Position numbers and translations under genes: made by a program. Positions 1-5,761 of a DNA stretch of 5,761 nucleotides are shown here, in pieces. Numbering within the stretch: the stretch's first letter is position 1; every line of letters begins with the position of its first letter. The stretch covers positions 1-5,761 of the forward strand of contig JAFZXD010000094.1 in NCBI GenBank assembly GCA_017616955.1, read 5' to 3'. Source of the DNA: Eubacterium sp. (lineage in GTDB: Bacteria > Bacillota > Clostridia > Lachnospirales > Lachnospiraceae). Below the pieces are notes generated by a model, which was not told the origin of the DNA, did no database searches, and saw only the letters and a list, made by a program, of their open reading frames with translations.

Positions 1-435
1 AAGTTTGCAGAGTGTGAGATGAGAGGAATTCCGCTCAGAGTTGAGATCGGACCTCGTGATATAGAGAATAATCAGTGTGTCGTTGTAAGACGTGACACAG
101 GTGAAAAGCTTACAGTTTCACTTGATGAGCTGGAAGCAAAGGTTGCAGAGCTTCTTGAGACTATCCAGAAGGATATGCTTGAAGCAGCTCGTGCTCACAG
201 AGATTCACACACATATACAGCTAAGAACTGGGATGAGTTCGTTGATATCGTAGAGAATAAGCCTGGATTCATAAAAGGAATGTGGTGTGGTTGTACTGAG
301 TGTGAGGAAGCTATAAAGGCTGAGACCGGAGCAACAACAAGATGTATGCCATTTGAACAGGAAGAAATCTCCGATGTATGTGTTCATTGCGGAAAGCCTG
401 CTAAGAAGATGGTATACTTCGGAAGAGCATACTAA
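1..435 (+). CDS. proS: Prolyl-tRNA synthetase, C-terminal part (5' end outside window)
   Basis: This is the 3' end of a cytoplasmic enzyme that charges tRNA-Pro with proline. The frame is open from base 1, so the 144 visible residues are a C-terminal fragment; family members of this short type are usually about 480 residues. Residues 1 to about 70 ([13 protein letters not shown] and the helix after it) match the end of the HGTP anticodon-binding domain. The rest matches the C-terminal zinc-binding domain of archaeal/eukaryal-type (type 3) ProRS. Likely zinc ligands are C96 and C101 (C-x4-C) and C127 and C130 (C-x2-C), with the family pattern ATTRCMPFE between them. The protein ends in the typical GRAY with a terminal Tyr. 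An extra Cys (C98) lies within the first pair. The gene is convergent with the lipoprotein gene and followed 5 nt after its stop by a strong hairpin. Identification is very secure; the catalytic domain cannot be assessed here. Confidence 0.96.
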   Translation, partial: KFAECEMRGIPLRVEIGPRDIENNQCVVVRRDTGEKLTVSLDELEAKVAELLETIQKDMLEAARAHRDSHTYTAKNWDEFVDIVENKPGFIKGMWCGCTECEEAIKAETGATTRCMPFEQEEISDVCVHCGKPAKKMVYFGRAY

Positions 436-440
436 AAAAT

Positions 441-463
441 ATGCCACGGCTTTGCCGTGGCAT
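441..463. terminator. Bidirectional intrinsic terminator between convergent genes
   Basis: A perfect 10-bp inverted repeat (ATGCCACGGC / GCCGTGGCAT) encloses a 3-nt loop. On the - strand the stem is followed by one A and then six T residues (complement of 434-439), a textbook intrinsic terminator for the lipoprotein gene, whose stop lies 22 nt upstream of the stem. On the + strand the tail is TAATTATTT, a weaker U-rich tract that can still serve proS, whose stop codon is 5 nt before the stem. The - strand T tract overlaps the last two bases of the proS stop codon, so the two transcription units are packed with almost no spare sequence. Confidence 0.87.
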
Positions 464-485
464 TAATTATTTATAAACGTTACAT

Positions 486-914
486 TTAATTGTAATTAAT
501 TGTGAGATCTACTCCGACATCCATAGTCTGAGATGAGAGTTCTATCGATTGACCTTTATTCAAAGTTACCTTCTTCAACGGATCTTTATTCAGATTTATA
601 CCTCCATCTTCATTCGGTTCTACCAGACAACCATCTATCGATAGTACAATCTTATCGCTGCCAACGGATTTAACCTTGATCACTGAATCAAACCCATTAT
701 ATACTTCATCACCGGATTTAGGTTCTGAAAAAGTGACGGAAGATTCTTTACCGGATCCGGTTGAATACCAATTTTTTGATTTGACAGTAAGTCCTGAGTC
801 TGCCCCCGAAACTTGCTCTGTGGGGGTTTGTTTTGGATTCTGACCCATATTACATCCTGTAAGTAAAACAAATGTCAGAAGTAATGTTATAAATACTTTA
901 ACCTTTTTATTCAT
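486..914 (-). CDS. Small secreted lipoprotein of unknown function
   Basis: A 142-residue protein with a type II signal peptide: basic start (MNKKVK), hydrophobic core at residues 7-18, and lipobox LTGC with the lipidated cysteine at C21. The mature protein (about 122 residues) should be anchored on the outer face of the membrane. A short polar, flexible linker (about 22-40, rich in N, Q, P, T, S) precedes a domain with alternating hydrophobic residues (about 42-141) that suggests a compact all-beta fold. It holds one further cysteine, C96. The C-terminal segment SIELSSQTMDVGVDLTINY looks like paired strands. I cannot assign a family or function. The start is supported by an AGGGGAG ribosome binding site at 922-928 with about 7 nt spacing. 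It is last in the - strand run, 20 nt after the aminotransferase stop, and is followed by the shared terminator. A weak promoter-like pair lies just upstream. Confidence 0.85.
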   Translation of the reverse strand: MNKKVKVFITLLLTFVLLTGCNMGQNPKQTPTEQVSGADSGLTVKSKNWYSTGSGKESSVTFSEPKSGDEVYNGFDSVIKVKSVGSDKIVLSIDGCLVEPNEDGGINLNKDPLKKVTLNKGQSIELSSQTMDVGVDLTINYN

Positions 915-933
915 AATTATTCTCCCCTGTTCT

Positions 934-963
934 ATTATGAAATAAAATGCTCTATCCTATCAA
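934..963 (-). promoter_or_regulatory. Possible weak promoter for the lipoprotein gene
   Basis: On the - strand, TTGATA (958-963) and CATAAT (934-939) are separated by 18 nt. Each matches the sigma-A consensus (TTGACA, TATAAT) at five of six positions. The predicted transcription start, about 7 nt past the -10, would fall near 927, within or right next to the ribosome binding site (922-928). The leader would be very short, and the elements overlap the 3' end of the aminotransferase gene. This is a chance-level pattern in AT-rich DNA unless a transcript start is found here. Confidence 0.22.
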
Positions 964-2086
964 GTGCTTCTCTAAGTTGATCGATAGAGTAGGCATATGA
1001 TATACGAATAAATCCTTCGCCGGAATCTCCGAATGCAGTACCGGGAACAACGGCGAGTTTTTCTTTTTCAAGAAGTTTTGTAGCGAATTCTTCGGATGAC
1101 ATTTCAAACTTCTTGATACTTGGGAATATATAAAATGCACCCAGCGGCTCAAATGCCGGCATGTCCATGGACATGAGCCTGCGGTACAGATATCTTCGTC
1201 TTTCGTCGTAGGATTTACGCATATTTGCGATATCCTTGTCACCGTTCTTTATGGCTTCTATAGCAGCGTACTGACTGGTGGTCGGAGCACACATGATACA
1301 GAACTGGTGAATCTTGGTCATTAATCCGGCTATCTCCTTAGGTGCAAGCGCATATCCGAGACGCCACCCGGTCATAGCGTATGCTTTGGAGAATCCGTTT
1401 ATAATAATGGTTCTTTCGCTCATACTCGGAAAGGCTCCTATAGTGAAGTGAGGAGCTGCGCCGTATGTGAGCTCGGAATATATCTCATCAGATATAACAT
1501 AGATGTCGTGTTCTTTACATATTCTGGCAATAGGTTCCAGATCTTCTTTTGTCATGATAGCTCCCGTTGGATTGTTGGGATATGACAGGATAAGAACCTT
1601 TGTGGCAGGTGTTATATGTTCCAGAAGCTCATCTTCTGTCAGTTTAAATTGATTCTCATTCTTGAGATCTATAGTTACGGGAATACCTCCCGCAAGACTT
1701 ACACAAGGTACGTATGATACATAGCTTGGTTCCGGAATGATTACTTCGTCACCCGGATTAAGAAGAGCTCTGAGTGCAAGATCGATTCCCTCGGAACCGC
1801 CGACTGTGACAAGGCATTCTGTAGCTGCGTCAAACTTAACATCGTATTTTCTTTTATACCATTTGCATATCTCTTCTCTAAGTTCCATAAGACCGGAATT
1901 CGAGGTATAGAAAGTCTTCCCTTTTTCAAGAGAATACAGACCTTCGTCAACTATATGCCAAGGCGTGTCGAAATCCGGCTCGCCGACACCGAGTGATATG
2001 GCATCGGGCATCTCGCTGACTATATCGAAAAATTTTCTAATACCTGAGGGTTTGATAGCCTCAGCTATACTGCTTACTGGTTTCAT
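935..2086 (-). CDS. PLP-dependent aminotransferase, class I/II (aspartate aminotransferase fold)
   Basis: A full-length, 383-residue cytoplasmic fold-type I aminotransferase of the subgroup that includes Bacillus PatA-like and class I-gamma aspartate aminotransferases. It should move an amino group from an amino acid to a 2-oxo acid. Visible landmarks are: GEPDFDTP substrate-side loop (35-42); Y60 (YTSNSG, cofactor phosphate contact); NNPTG with N172; D200 and Y203 in SDEIYSELTYG, where the Asp pairs with the PLP ring nitrogen; Schiff-base lysine K234 in GFSKAYAMTGWRLGY; and R361 in FIRISYA, which binds the substrate alpha-carboxylate. All catalytic positions are intact. The amino-acid specificity cannot be read from sequence. 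The start is supported by AGGAGA at 2093-2098, 6 nt before the ATG. It follows the Lrp-type regulator by 48 nt, a pairing that suggests amino-acid dependent control and a role in amino-acid catabolism or interconversion. Confidence 0.95.
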   Translation of the reverse strand: MKPVSSIAEAIKPSGIRKFFDIVSEMPDAISLGVGEPDFDTPWHIVDEGLYSLEKGKTFYTSNSGLMELREEICKWYKRKYDVKFDAATECLVTVGGSEGIDLALRALLNPGDEVIIPEPSYVSYVPCVSLAGGIPVTIDLKNENQFKLTEDELLEHITPATKVLILSYPNNPTGAIMTKEDLEPIARICKEHDIYVISDEIYSELTYGAAPHFTIGAFPSMSERTIIINGFSKAYAMTGWRLGYALAPKEIAGLMTKIHQFCIMCAPTTSQYAAIEAIKNGDKDIANMRKSYDERRRYLYRRLMSMDMPAFEPLGAFYIFPSIKKFEMSSEEFATKLLEKEKLAVVPGTAFGDSGEGFIRISYAYSIDQLREALDRIEHFIS

Positions 2087-2105
2087 TACATTTCTCCTAA
2101 GAAAG

Positions 2106-2131
2106 TTCCCGCTTGGAGTTAAGTGCGAGAA
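2106..2131 (-). promoter_or_regulatory. Intergenic hairpin between the Lrp-type gene and the aminotransferase gene
   Basis: Read on the - strand, TTCTCGC and GCGGGAA form a 7-bp stem with one G-T wobble around a 12-nt loop, followed by a pyrimidine-rich CTTTCTT stretch and then the aminotransferase SD (2093-2098). It occupies most of the 48-nt gap. It could be a weak terminator or attenuator, an mRNA-processing or stability element, or an imperfect palindromic operator for the neighbouring Lrp-type protein. The T tract is interrupted and the loop is large, so a full terminator is unlikely. Confidence 0.3.
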
Positions 2132-2134
2132 TAA

Positions 2135-2623
2135 TTATGACAACCCCTGAATGCGTTCATCATTTGCGTGTTCGTCATTGATTATCACGTTGTGGTCCTT
2201 ATACTTCTTAAGGACGAAATATGTTGCTGTTGATACGACCGTATCCATAGGTGCGATTTTTTCATATACGAAATGTGATATGGCTTTCAGTGATTCGCCT
2301 TCTATAGAAAGAATCAGGTCGTTACTGGAGCCGGACATAAGAAATACGGACTTAACTTCTTCAAATCTGCTGATTCTTTTGGCGATGCGGTCGAAGCCTT
2401 CGCCTCTGACAGGTGAGATCTTTACGCCGATAAGAGCAGAAACTCTGTCTTCTCCGAGCTTATCCCAGTCAATGAGAGTGTGATATCCGCATATAATATG
2501 TTCGTCTTCGAGTTTCTTTATCTCATTCTTTACGGATTCCTCATCGGTACCGATCATGGCGGCTATCTCGGCCGGGGTCAATCTGCTGTTGTTCTCCATT
2601 AGTTCAAGTATCTTAGTTCTCAT
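2135..2623 (-). CDS. Lrp/AsnC-family transcriptional regulator
   Basis: A 162-residue DNA-binding regulator. Residues about 1-48 form the N-terminal winged helix-turn-helix (ILELMENNSRLTPAEIAAMI, then the recognition helix in ESVKNEIKKLEDEHIICGY). Residues about 60-140 form the RAM ligand-binding and oligomerisation domain (SALIGVKI; FLMSGSSNDLILSIEG). A polar tail of about 20 residues follows. Family members are usually octamers or dimers that bind amino acids. The frame stays open upstream to an ATG at 2713, but I chose the ATG at 2621-2623. It has AGGAGA 5 nt upstream, and the HTH homology starts here; the extra 30 residues would overlap the kinase gene and resemble no family sequence. The N-terminus is a few residues shorter than typical Lrp proteins, which have a D-x-x-D before the first helix. 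The gene lies 31 nt after the kinase gene and 48 nt before the aminotransferase, its probable target. Autoregulation is plausible but unproven. Confidence 0.94.
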   Translation of the reverse strand: MRTKILELMENNSRLTPAEIAAMIGTDEESVKNEIKKLEDEHIICGYHTLIDWDKLGEDRVSALIGVKISPVRGEGFDRIAKRISRFEEVKSVFLMSGSSNDLILSIEGESLKAISHFVYEKIAPMDTVVSTATYFVLKKYKDHNVIINDEHANDERIQGLS

Positions 2624-2628
2624 ATTCG

Positions 2629-2634
2629 TCTCCT
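2629..2634 (-). promoter_or_regulatory. Ribosome binding site that fixes the Lrp-type start
   Basis: The - strand reads AGGAGA followed by 5 nt and then the ATG at 2623-2621. This consensus site, lying in the gap after the kinase stop codon, is the main reason for rejecting the upstream in-frame ATG at 2713. Confidence 0.85.
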
Positions 2635-2654
2635 GTTTGGGACCATGCCCCCAT

Positions 2655-4205
2655 CTATAACTGATTATTTGGGTTAACGAGTATCTGAGTTTCGCCGGAA
2701 TGTGTTGCATCATCTGAAGCCTTCTTCAGCGTGAAGACGAATTCAGATCCGACATCAACTTTACTGGTAACATTTATGGTTTCGTTATGAGCCTTTATGA
2801 TCTCCTTGGTTATAGCAAGTCCAAGTCCTGTACCGGCCTTATCCTTGCCTCGGCTCGTATCATTCTTGTAGAATCGGGTCCAGATCTTCTTCTGAGTCAT
2901 CTCATCCATTCCGATACCTTCATCCTTTATGGATACTACAAGTTTATCAGACTTTTCATTTATGGTTATATAAATGTTATTGCCCGCAGGAGTAAACTTC
3001 AGAGCGTTATCTATAAGGTTATACACAACCTGCTGAATCTTGGTCTTATCTGCGGTAACAACAGTAGCTTCTGCGTGATTATTCAGATAGATCGCAACAT
3101 TCTTGTCTATGCATTTAATCTCAAATGTATTCAGCGTCGTCTTAACGATATCGATAAAATCAAAATCGGAAAGAGTCAGGTACGGTCCGTAAATCTCGAG
3201 TCTGTTGAGATCAAGAAGTCCCTGAGTAAGCTTGGTAAGACGGTTCGTCTCATCCAGTACGATGCTGAGATATCTGTCCTGCCTGTCAGGTGGAATCGTA
3301 CCATCCTGTATAGCGGTTACATATCCACGAATAGAAGTCAGAGGACTACGGAAGTCATGAGATATATTGGAAATGAACTCATGTCGGTATTCTTCCAGTT
3401 TTGAGAGCTCGGATGCCATGTATTCCATGGCGGTAGCAAGTTGTCCGATCTCGTCTTTCGAATTAACACCGGTCTTTGTATCGAAATCTCCTTTTGAATA
3501 TTCTTCGGCAACTTCAGCCAGCTTCTTGATAGGTCGGATGACCTTGAAGGAGATGATCTGAAGAAGTGCAAAAGCGATAACGATGATGATAAGACACGGT
3601 ATAAAACTGATCGTGTATATATTTCTCAGAGCTTCGTTTATGTCGGTGGATGATGTGTGTATGATCAAAGCTCCGTATGGTACACTCTTACCTTTTTCCG
3701 TGTAATCTGTAAAGGTTATCGGAGTATTAACCGATATAACATTATTACTGTATATTCCATAGAATGTTCCGATAGTATAGTAGTTTGAATGGATATCATA
3801 AGCCATATCAAGCTCATATATATTCGTCGGAAGATGCTTAAGAATGGATATACTGGCGGATCCGGAAGATGCCTTCTCAGCGTCTGAGCTCGCAAGATCG
3901 GTTCCAAAATAAACTGCGGAAGCGATAAGAGTTCCGCCTTCATCCAGATACCATATATCCGAATGAAGAGTTTCTGCATAGTAATCAAAATAGTTTGATA
4001 GTTCCTCGGCATTCATATTGCCGTTAGCATACGAGGATATAGCCTGGCTTGAGATAAGCTGTGCTTCATTTGTTATAGTATTCTTCTTCTCTTTTATAAG
4101 TGACTTTCTTGTAAAGTATGAGATAAAGAATATAAGAAAGCCAAATGAAACAATAAGGATCAGGAGAAATGCCAGATATATCCTGTCAAGCAGGGAATGT
4201 TGCAT
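2655..4205 (-). CDS. Membrane sensor histidine kinase (HAMP, HisKA, HATPase)
   Basis: A 516-residue transmembrane kinase that autophosphorylates on His and passes the phosphate to the response regulator encoded just upstream. Segments in order: TM1 about 9-31; an extracytoplasmic sensor region about 33-195 with a PAS/Cache-like look (DIWYLDEGGTLIASA; GALIIHTSSTDINEAL); TM2 about 196-220; HAMP about 221-273 (RPIKKLAEV to DEIGQLATAM); HisKA with phosphoacceptor H283 in ISHDFRSPLTSIRGY; and an ATPase domain with N box N396/N400 (NLIDNALKFTP), G1 DEGIGM (428-433), F box RFYK (444-447) and G2 GTGLGLAI (458-465). All catalytic motifs are intact. A polar tail of about 20 residues follows the last strand. 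The sensed signal is unknown; the small ligand-free outside domain gives no specific clue. The start lies 2 nt after the regulator's stop, with its SD inside that gene, indicating coupled translation. Confidence 0.97.
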   Translation of the reverse strand: MQHSLLDRIYLAFLLILIVSFGFLIFFISYFTRKSLIKEKKNTITNEAQLISSQAISSYANGNMNAEELSNYFDYYAETLHSDIWYLDEGGTLIASAVYFGTDLASSDAEKASSGSASISILKHLPTNIYELDMAYDIHSNYYTIGTFYGIYSNNVISVNTPITFTDYTEKGKSVPYGALIIHTSSTDINEALRNIYTISFIPCLIIIVIAFALLQIISFKVIRPIKKLAEVAEEYSKGDFDTKTGVNSKDEIGQLATAMEYMASELSKLEEYRHEFISNISHDFRSPLTSIRGYVTAIQDGTIPPDRQDRYLSIVLDETNRLTKLTQGLLDLNRLEIYGPYLTLSDFDFIDIVKTTLNTFEIKCIDKNVAIYLNNHAEATVVTADKTKIQQVVYNLIDNALKFTPAGNNIYITINEKSDKLVVSIKDEGIGMDEMTQKKIWTRFYKNDTSRGKDKAGTGLGLAITKEIIKAHNETINVTSKVDVGSEFVFTLKKASDDATHSGETQILVNPNNQL

Positions 4206-4207
4206 AG

Positions 4208-4927
4208 TTATTTCACCTCGAATTTATAACCTACTCTCCACACTGTTGCTATGGACCAATTATAATTGCCTGAAAGTTTTTCGCGGAGTCTCTTTACATG
4301 AACGTCAACTGTTCGTGAATCACCGATGAAATCATACCCCCATAGCTGGTTCAGAAGCTGATCTCTGGTGAATACCTGGTTCGGATGAGATGCCAGGAAG
4401 TAGAGAAGTTCGATCTCCTTAGGTGGCATTTCTATCTCGGAATCTTCAAAAGTAACTGAGTAGTTTGAAAGATTGACAATCAGTCCCGGATATTCGATGT
4501 ATTTTCCTGTTTTTTCAAAACTATCGGAAGCAGGTGCCGGTTCCTCCTCAGACTTACTTGTGCCGGAACGTCTGAGTACTGCGCTGACTCTGGCAACAAG
4601 CTCGTTTGAATCAAATGGTTTAACTATATAATCATCTGCACCCATCTTTAGACCGAGAACTTTATCGAAGATCTCGCCCTTGGCAGACAGGAAGATGATA
4701 GGTGTATCTTTTTCCTTTCGAATCTGCTGACATACCTCGTATCCATCCATGCCCGGCAGCATGATGTCCAGAAGTATAAGATCCGGATCGTAAACCTTGG
4801 CAAGTGTCAGGGCTTCTTCTCCGTCAGCAGCTGTTTCAGTGTCATACTGCTCTTTTTCCAGATATAGAGCTATCAGTTCGGCGATGTTTTCGTCATCGTC
4901 GACGATAAGAACTTTTTGCTTTAACAT
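4208..4927 (-). CDS. Response regulator, OmpR/PhoB family
   Basis: A 239-residue cytoplasmic DNA-binding regulator, partner of the adjacent kinase. The receiver domain (about 4-120) has the acidic pair D10/D11, phosphoacceptor D54 (LILLDIMLPGMDGYEV), switch residue S81 and K103 in DDYIVKPFD. A charged, proline-containing linker (about 121-142, SKSEEEPAPASDS) leads to the winged-helix domain (about 145-237), with LLYFLASHPNQVFTRDQLL, the recognition helix region DSRTVDVHVKRLREKL and the closing hairpin VWRVGYKFEV. No key residue is missing. The start is supported by GGGAGGT at 4934-4940, 6 nt before the ATG. It lies 14 nt after the mutS2 stop, so it may be transcribed with mutS2; I see no convincing promoter in the short gap. 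The target genes are unknown; adjacent genes or autoregulation are possible. Confidence 0.97.
   Translation of the reverse strand: MLKQKVLIVDDDENIAELIALYLEKEQYDTETAADGEEALTLAKVYDPDLILLDIMLPGMDGYEVCQQIRKEKDTPIIFLSAKGEIFDKVLGLKMGADDYIVKPFDSNELVARVSAVLRRSGTSKSEEEPAPASDSFEKTGKYIEYPGLIVNLSNYSVTFEDSEIEMPPKEIELLYFLASHPNQVFTRDQLLNQLWGYDFIGDSRTVDVHVKRLREKLSGNYNWSIATVWRVGYKFEVK
4214..4219 (-). promoter_or_regulatory. Kinase ribosome binding site inside the response regulator coding region
   Basis: The - strand reads GAGGTG, 8 nt before the kinase ATG, and overlaps the last codons of the response regulator (FEVK-stop). With only 2 nt between the stop and the next start, this arrangement favours translational coupling and a fixed regulator to kinase ratio. 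Confidence 0.8.
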
Positions 4928-4941
4928 GCTTCAACCTCCCA

Positions 4942-5761
4942 TCATAATTTAACAACTGTAACCCCGGAGTCCCCTTCTCCATATTCTCCGAGTCTGAATT
5001 CTTTTACAAAACTTTTCTTTTTTAAATATTCAGTGACGGCCTTTCTCAGAGCACCTGTACCTTTTCCGTGAACGATGCGTACCGTTTCGGTATGAGTGAG
5101 AAGTGCATCGTCAAGGAACTTATCCAGCTCTGCAAGTGCTTCGTCTACGGTTTTTCCAAGTAGATTTATCTCAGGCTTGAAGGAATAAGCCTTTCCGGAA
5201 CCTGTAGCTCCGGTATTGGCGAATCTGAATATCTGATCCGCTGTCTTGGTTTTAATTTTATCTTCCTTTATTATAAGAAGATCACTTATGTTGAAACGCG
5301 AAGTAAGAATACCCATCTCTACGAGGGCATTTCCTTTGGCGTCCGGAAGCTCTATGATATGACCTTCCGTATTTATACTGAGTACGAGTACCTTGTCACC
5401 TATGTGGAAATCTTTTGCTTTCTGTCCGGAGATCTTTGGAGCCTCTTTCTTCTTATCGTTGCTGCCATAAGAATCCTTCTTCTTACGAAGACCGGTTCTG
5501 GTTTCTTCAAGCTTACGTGCGTCGACCTTGTCAGGTGAATTGAGCCACTTGTTGTAGTCGCGGATAGCAGAATCTGCAAAGTCCTTTGCATCCTCAACTA
5601 TATCGCGAGCTTCGGCACGTGCCTTGTCTAAAATCTCGGATTTTTTCTCGTCGAGAGTTTTCTCCTTGTCCGAAAGCCTTTTTCTCAGCTGTTCGGCGGA
5701 CTTGGTCTCGATTTCAAGTTCTGATCTGAGACGTGACATCTCACGTTCATTTTCTTCCAGT
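4942..5761 (-). CDS. mutS2: MutS2 family protein, C-terminal part with Smr domain (5' end outside window)
   Basis: The last 272 residues of a MutS2 protein; full family members are near 780-800 residues, so the MutS core and ATPase lie beyond the right edge. Fragment residues 1 to about 75 are a highly charged coiled-coil helix (alternating E/K/R with L), the end of the clamp region inserted in the ATPase module. Residues about 118-165 (FHIGDKVLVLSINTEG onwards) form a small KOW-like beta domain. Residues about 198-272 form the Smr domain, with HGKGTGALR (231-239) and the family ending RLGEYGEGDSGVTVVKL. MutS2 proteins have been linked to suppression of recombination and, in Bacillus, to splitting collided ribosomes; Smr domains can be nucleases. 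The first Smr motif, often LDLRG in other lineages, reads INLLG here. The gene sits 14 nt upstream of the response regulator. Confidence 0.95.
   Translation of the reverse strand, partial: LEENEREMSRLRSELEIETKSAEQLRKRLSDKEKTLDEKKSEILDKARAEARDIVEDAKDFADSAIRDYNKWLNSPDKVDARKLEETRTGLRKKKDSYGSNDKKKEAPKISGQKAKDFHIGDKVLVLSINTEGHIIELPDAKGNALVEMGILTSRFNISDLLIIKEDKIKTKTADQIFRFANTGATGSGKAYSFKPEINLLGKTVDEALAELDKFLDDALLTHTETVRIVHGKGTGALRKAVTEYLKKKSFVKEFRLGEYGEGDSGVTVVKL

Noticed and set aside
205..447. An 80-codon open frame on the - strand opposite proS
   Set aside because: It is antisense to conserved zinc-domain codons and its start lies inside the terminator stem; no domain or SD support.
2639..2651. 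Small inverted repeat GGGACCATGCCCC between the kinase and Lrp-type genes
   Set aside because: It forms only three to four base pairs including a wobble and has no T tract; too weak to call a terminator or operator.
2624..2713. N-terminal extension of the Lrp-type protein (30 residues)
   Set aside because: It overlaps the 3' end of the kinase gene, does not resemble Lrp N-termini, and a consensus SD sits right before the internal ATG at 2623.
2787..3404. A 205-codon open frame on the + strand opposite the kinase gene
   Set aside because: It is fully antisense to the conserved kinase ATPase/HisKA coding region, has no plausible ribosome binding site or recognisable domain, and its composition is that of a reverse-strand shadow.
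4257..4268. TATAAT-like sequence on the - strand near the end of the response regulator gene
   Set aside because: No acceptable -35 hexamer lies 16-19 nt upstream and it sits inside coding sequence.
5268..5277. TATAAT-like sequence on the - strand inside mutS2, a possible promoter for the two-component genes
   Set aside because: The -35 position matches consensus at only about half its bases, and it lies far upstream within coding sequence, so it is most likely chance.

Overview
The window looks like ordinary chromosomal DNA from a Clostridia-type Firmicute, most likely Lachnospiraceae (for example a Butyrivibrio-like gut or rumen bacterium). This is inferred from four things: a MutS2/Smr protein, a short (archaeal/eukaryal-type) prolyl-tRNA synthetase with a zinc-binding C-terminus, a lipoprotein with a Gram-positive style lipobox, and strong AGGAG-type ribosome binding sites before almost every gene. 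No mobile element, CRISPR array, tRNA, rRNA or riboswitch is visible.

Layout. On the + strand, positions 1-435 hold the 3' end of proS, which enters from the left edge. A near-perfect 10-bp GC-rich hairpin at 441-463 follows. It sits between two convergent genes and can serve as a terminator for both. Everything to the right, 486-5761, is one unbroken run of six genes on the - strand. In transcription order they are: mutS2 (5' end beyond the right edge), an OmpR/PhoB-family response regulator, a membrane histidine kinase, an Lrp/AsnC-family regulator, a class I/II PLP-dependent aminotransferase, and a small lipoprotein of unknown function. The gaps between these genes are 14, 2, 31, 48 and 20 nt, so there is no intergenic stretch of 300 bases anywhere. 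I found no convincing promoter for the response regulator, kinase, Lrp or aminotransferase genes; a weak promoter-like pair lies just before the lipoprotein gene.

How the genes fit together. The response regulator and kinase form a standard two-component pair, and the kinase SD lies inside the regulator's last codons. The Lrp-type regulator and the aminotransferase form a second functional pair: Lrp-family proteins typically sense amino acids and control amino-acid metabolism genes next to them. A hairpin lies between these two genes and could set their relative expression. The lipoprotein ends the run, just before the shared terminator. Read-through from mutS2 to the lipoprotein is plausible from the spacing but not proven. 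All main enzymes and regulators keep their canonical catalytic residues. The least explained parts are the lipoprotein, the Lrp-aminotransferase hairpin and the non-canonical first motif of the Smr domain.
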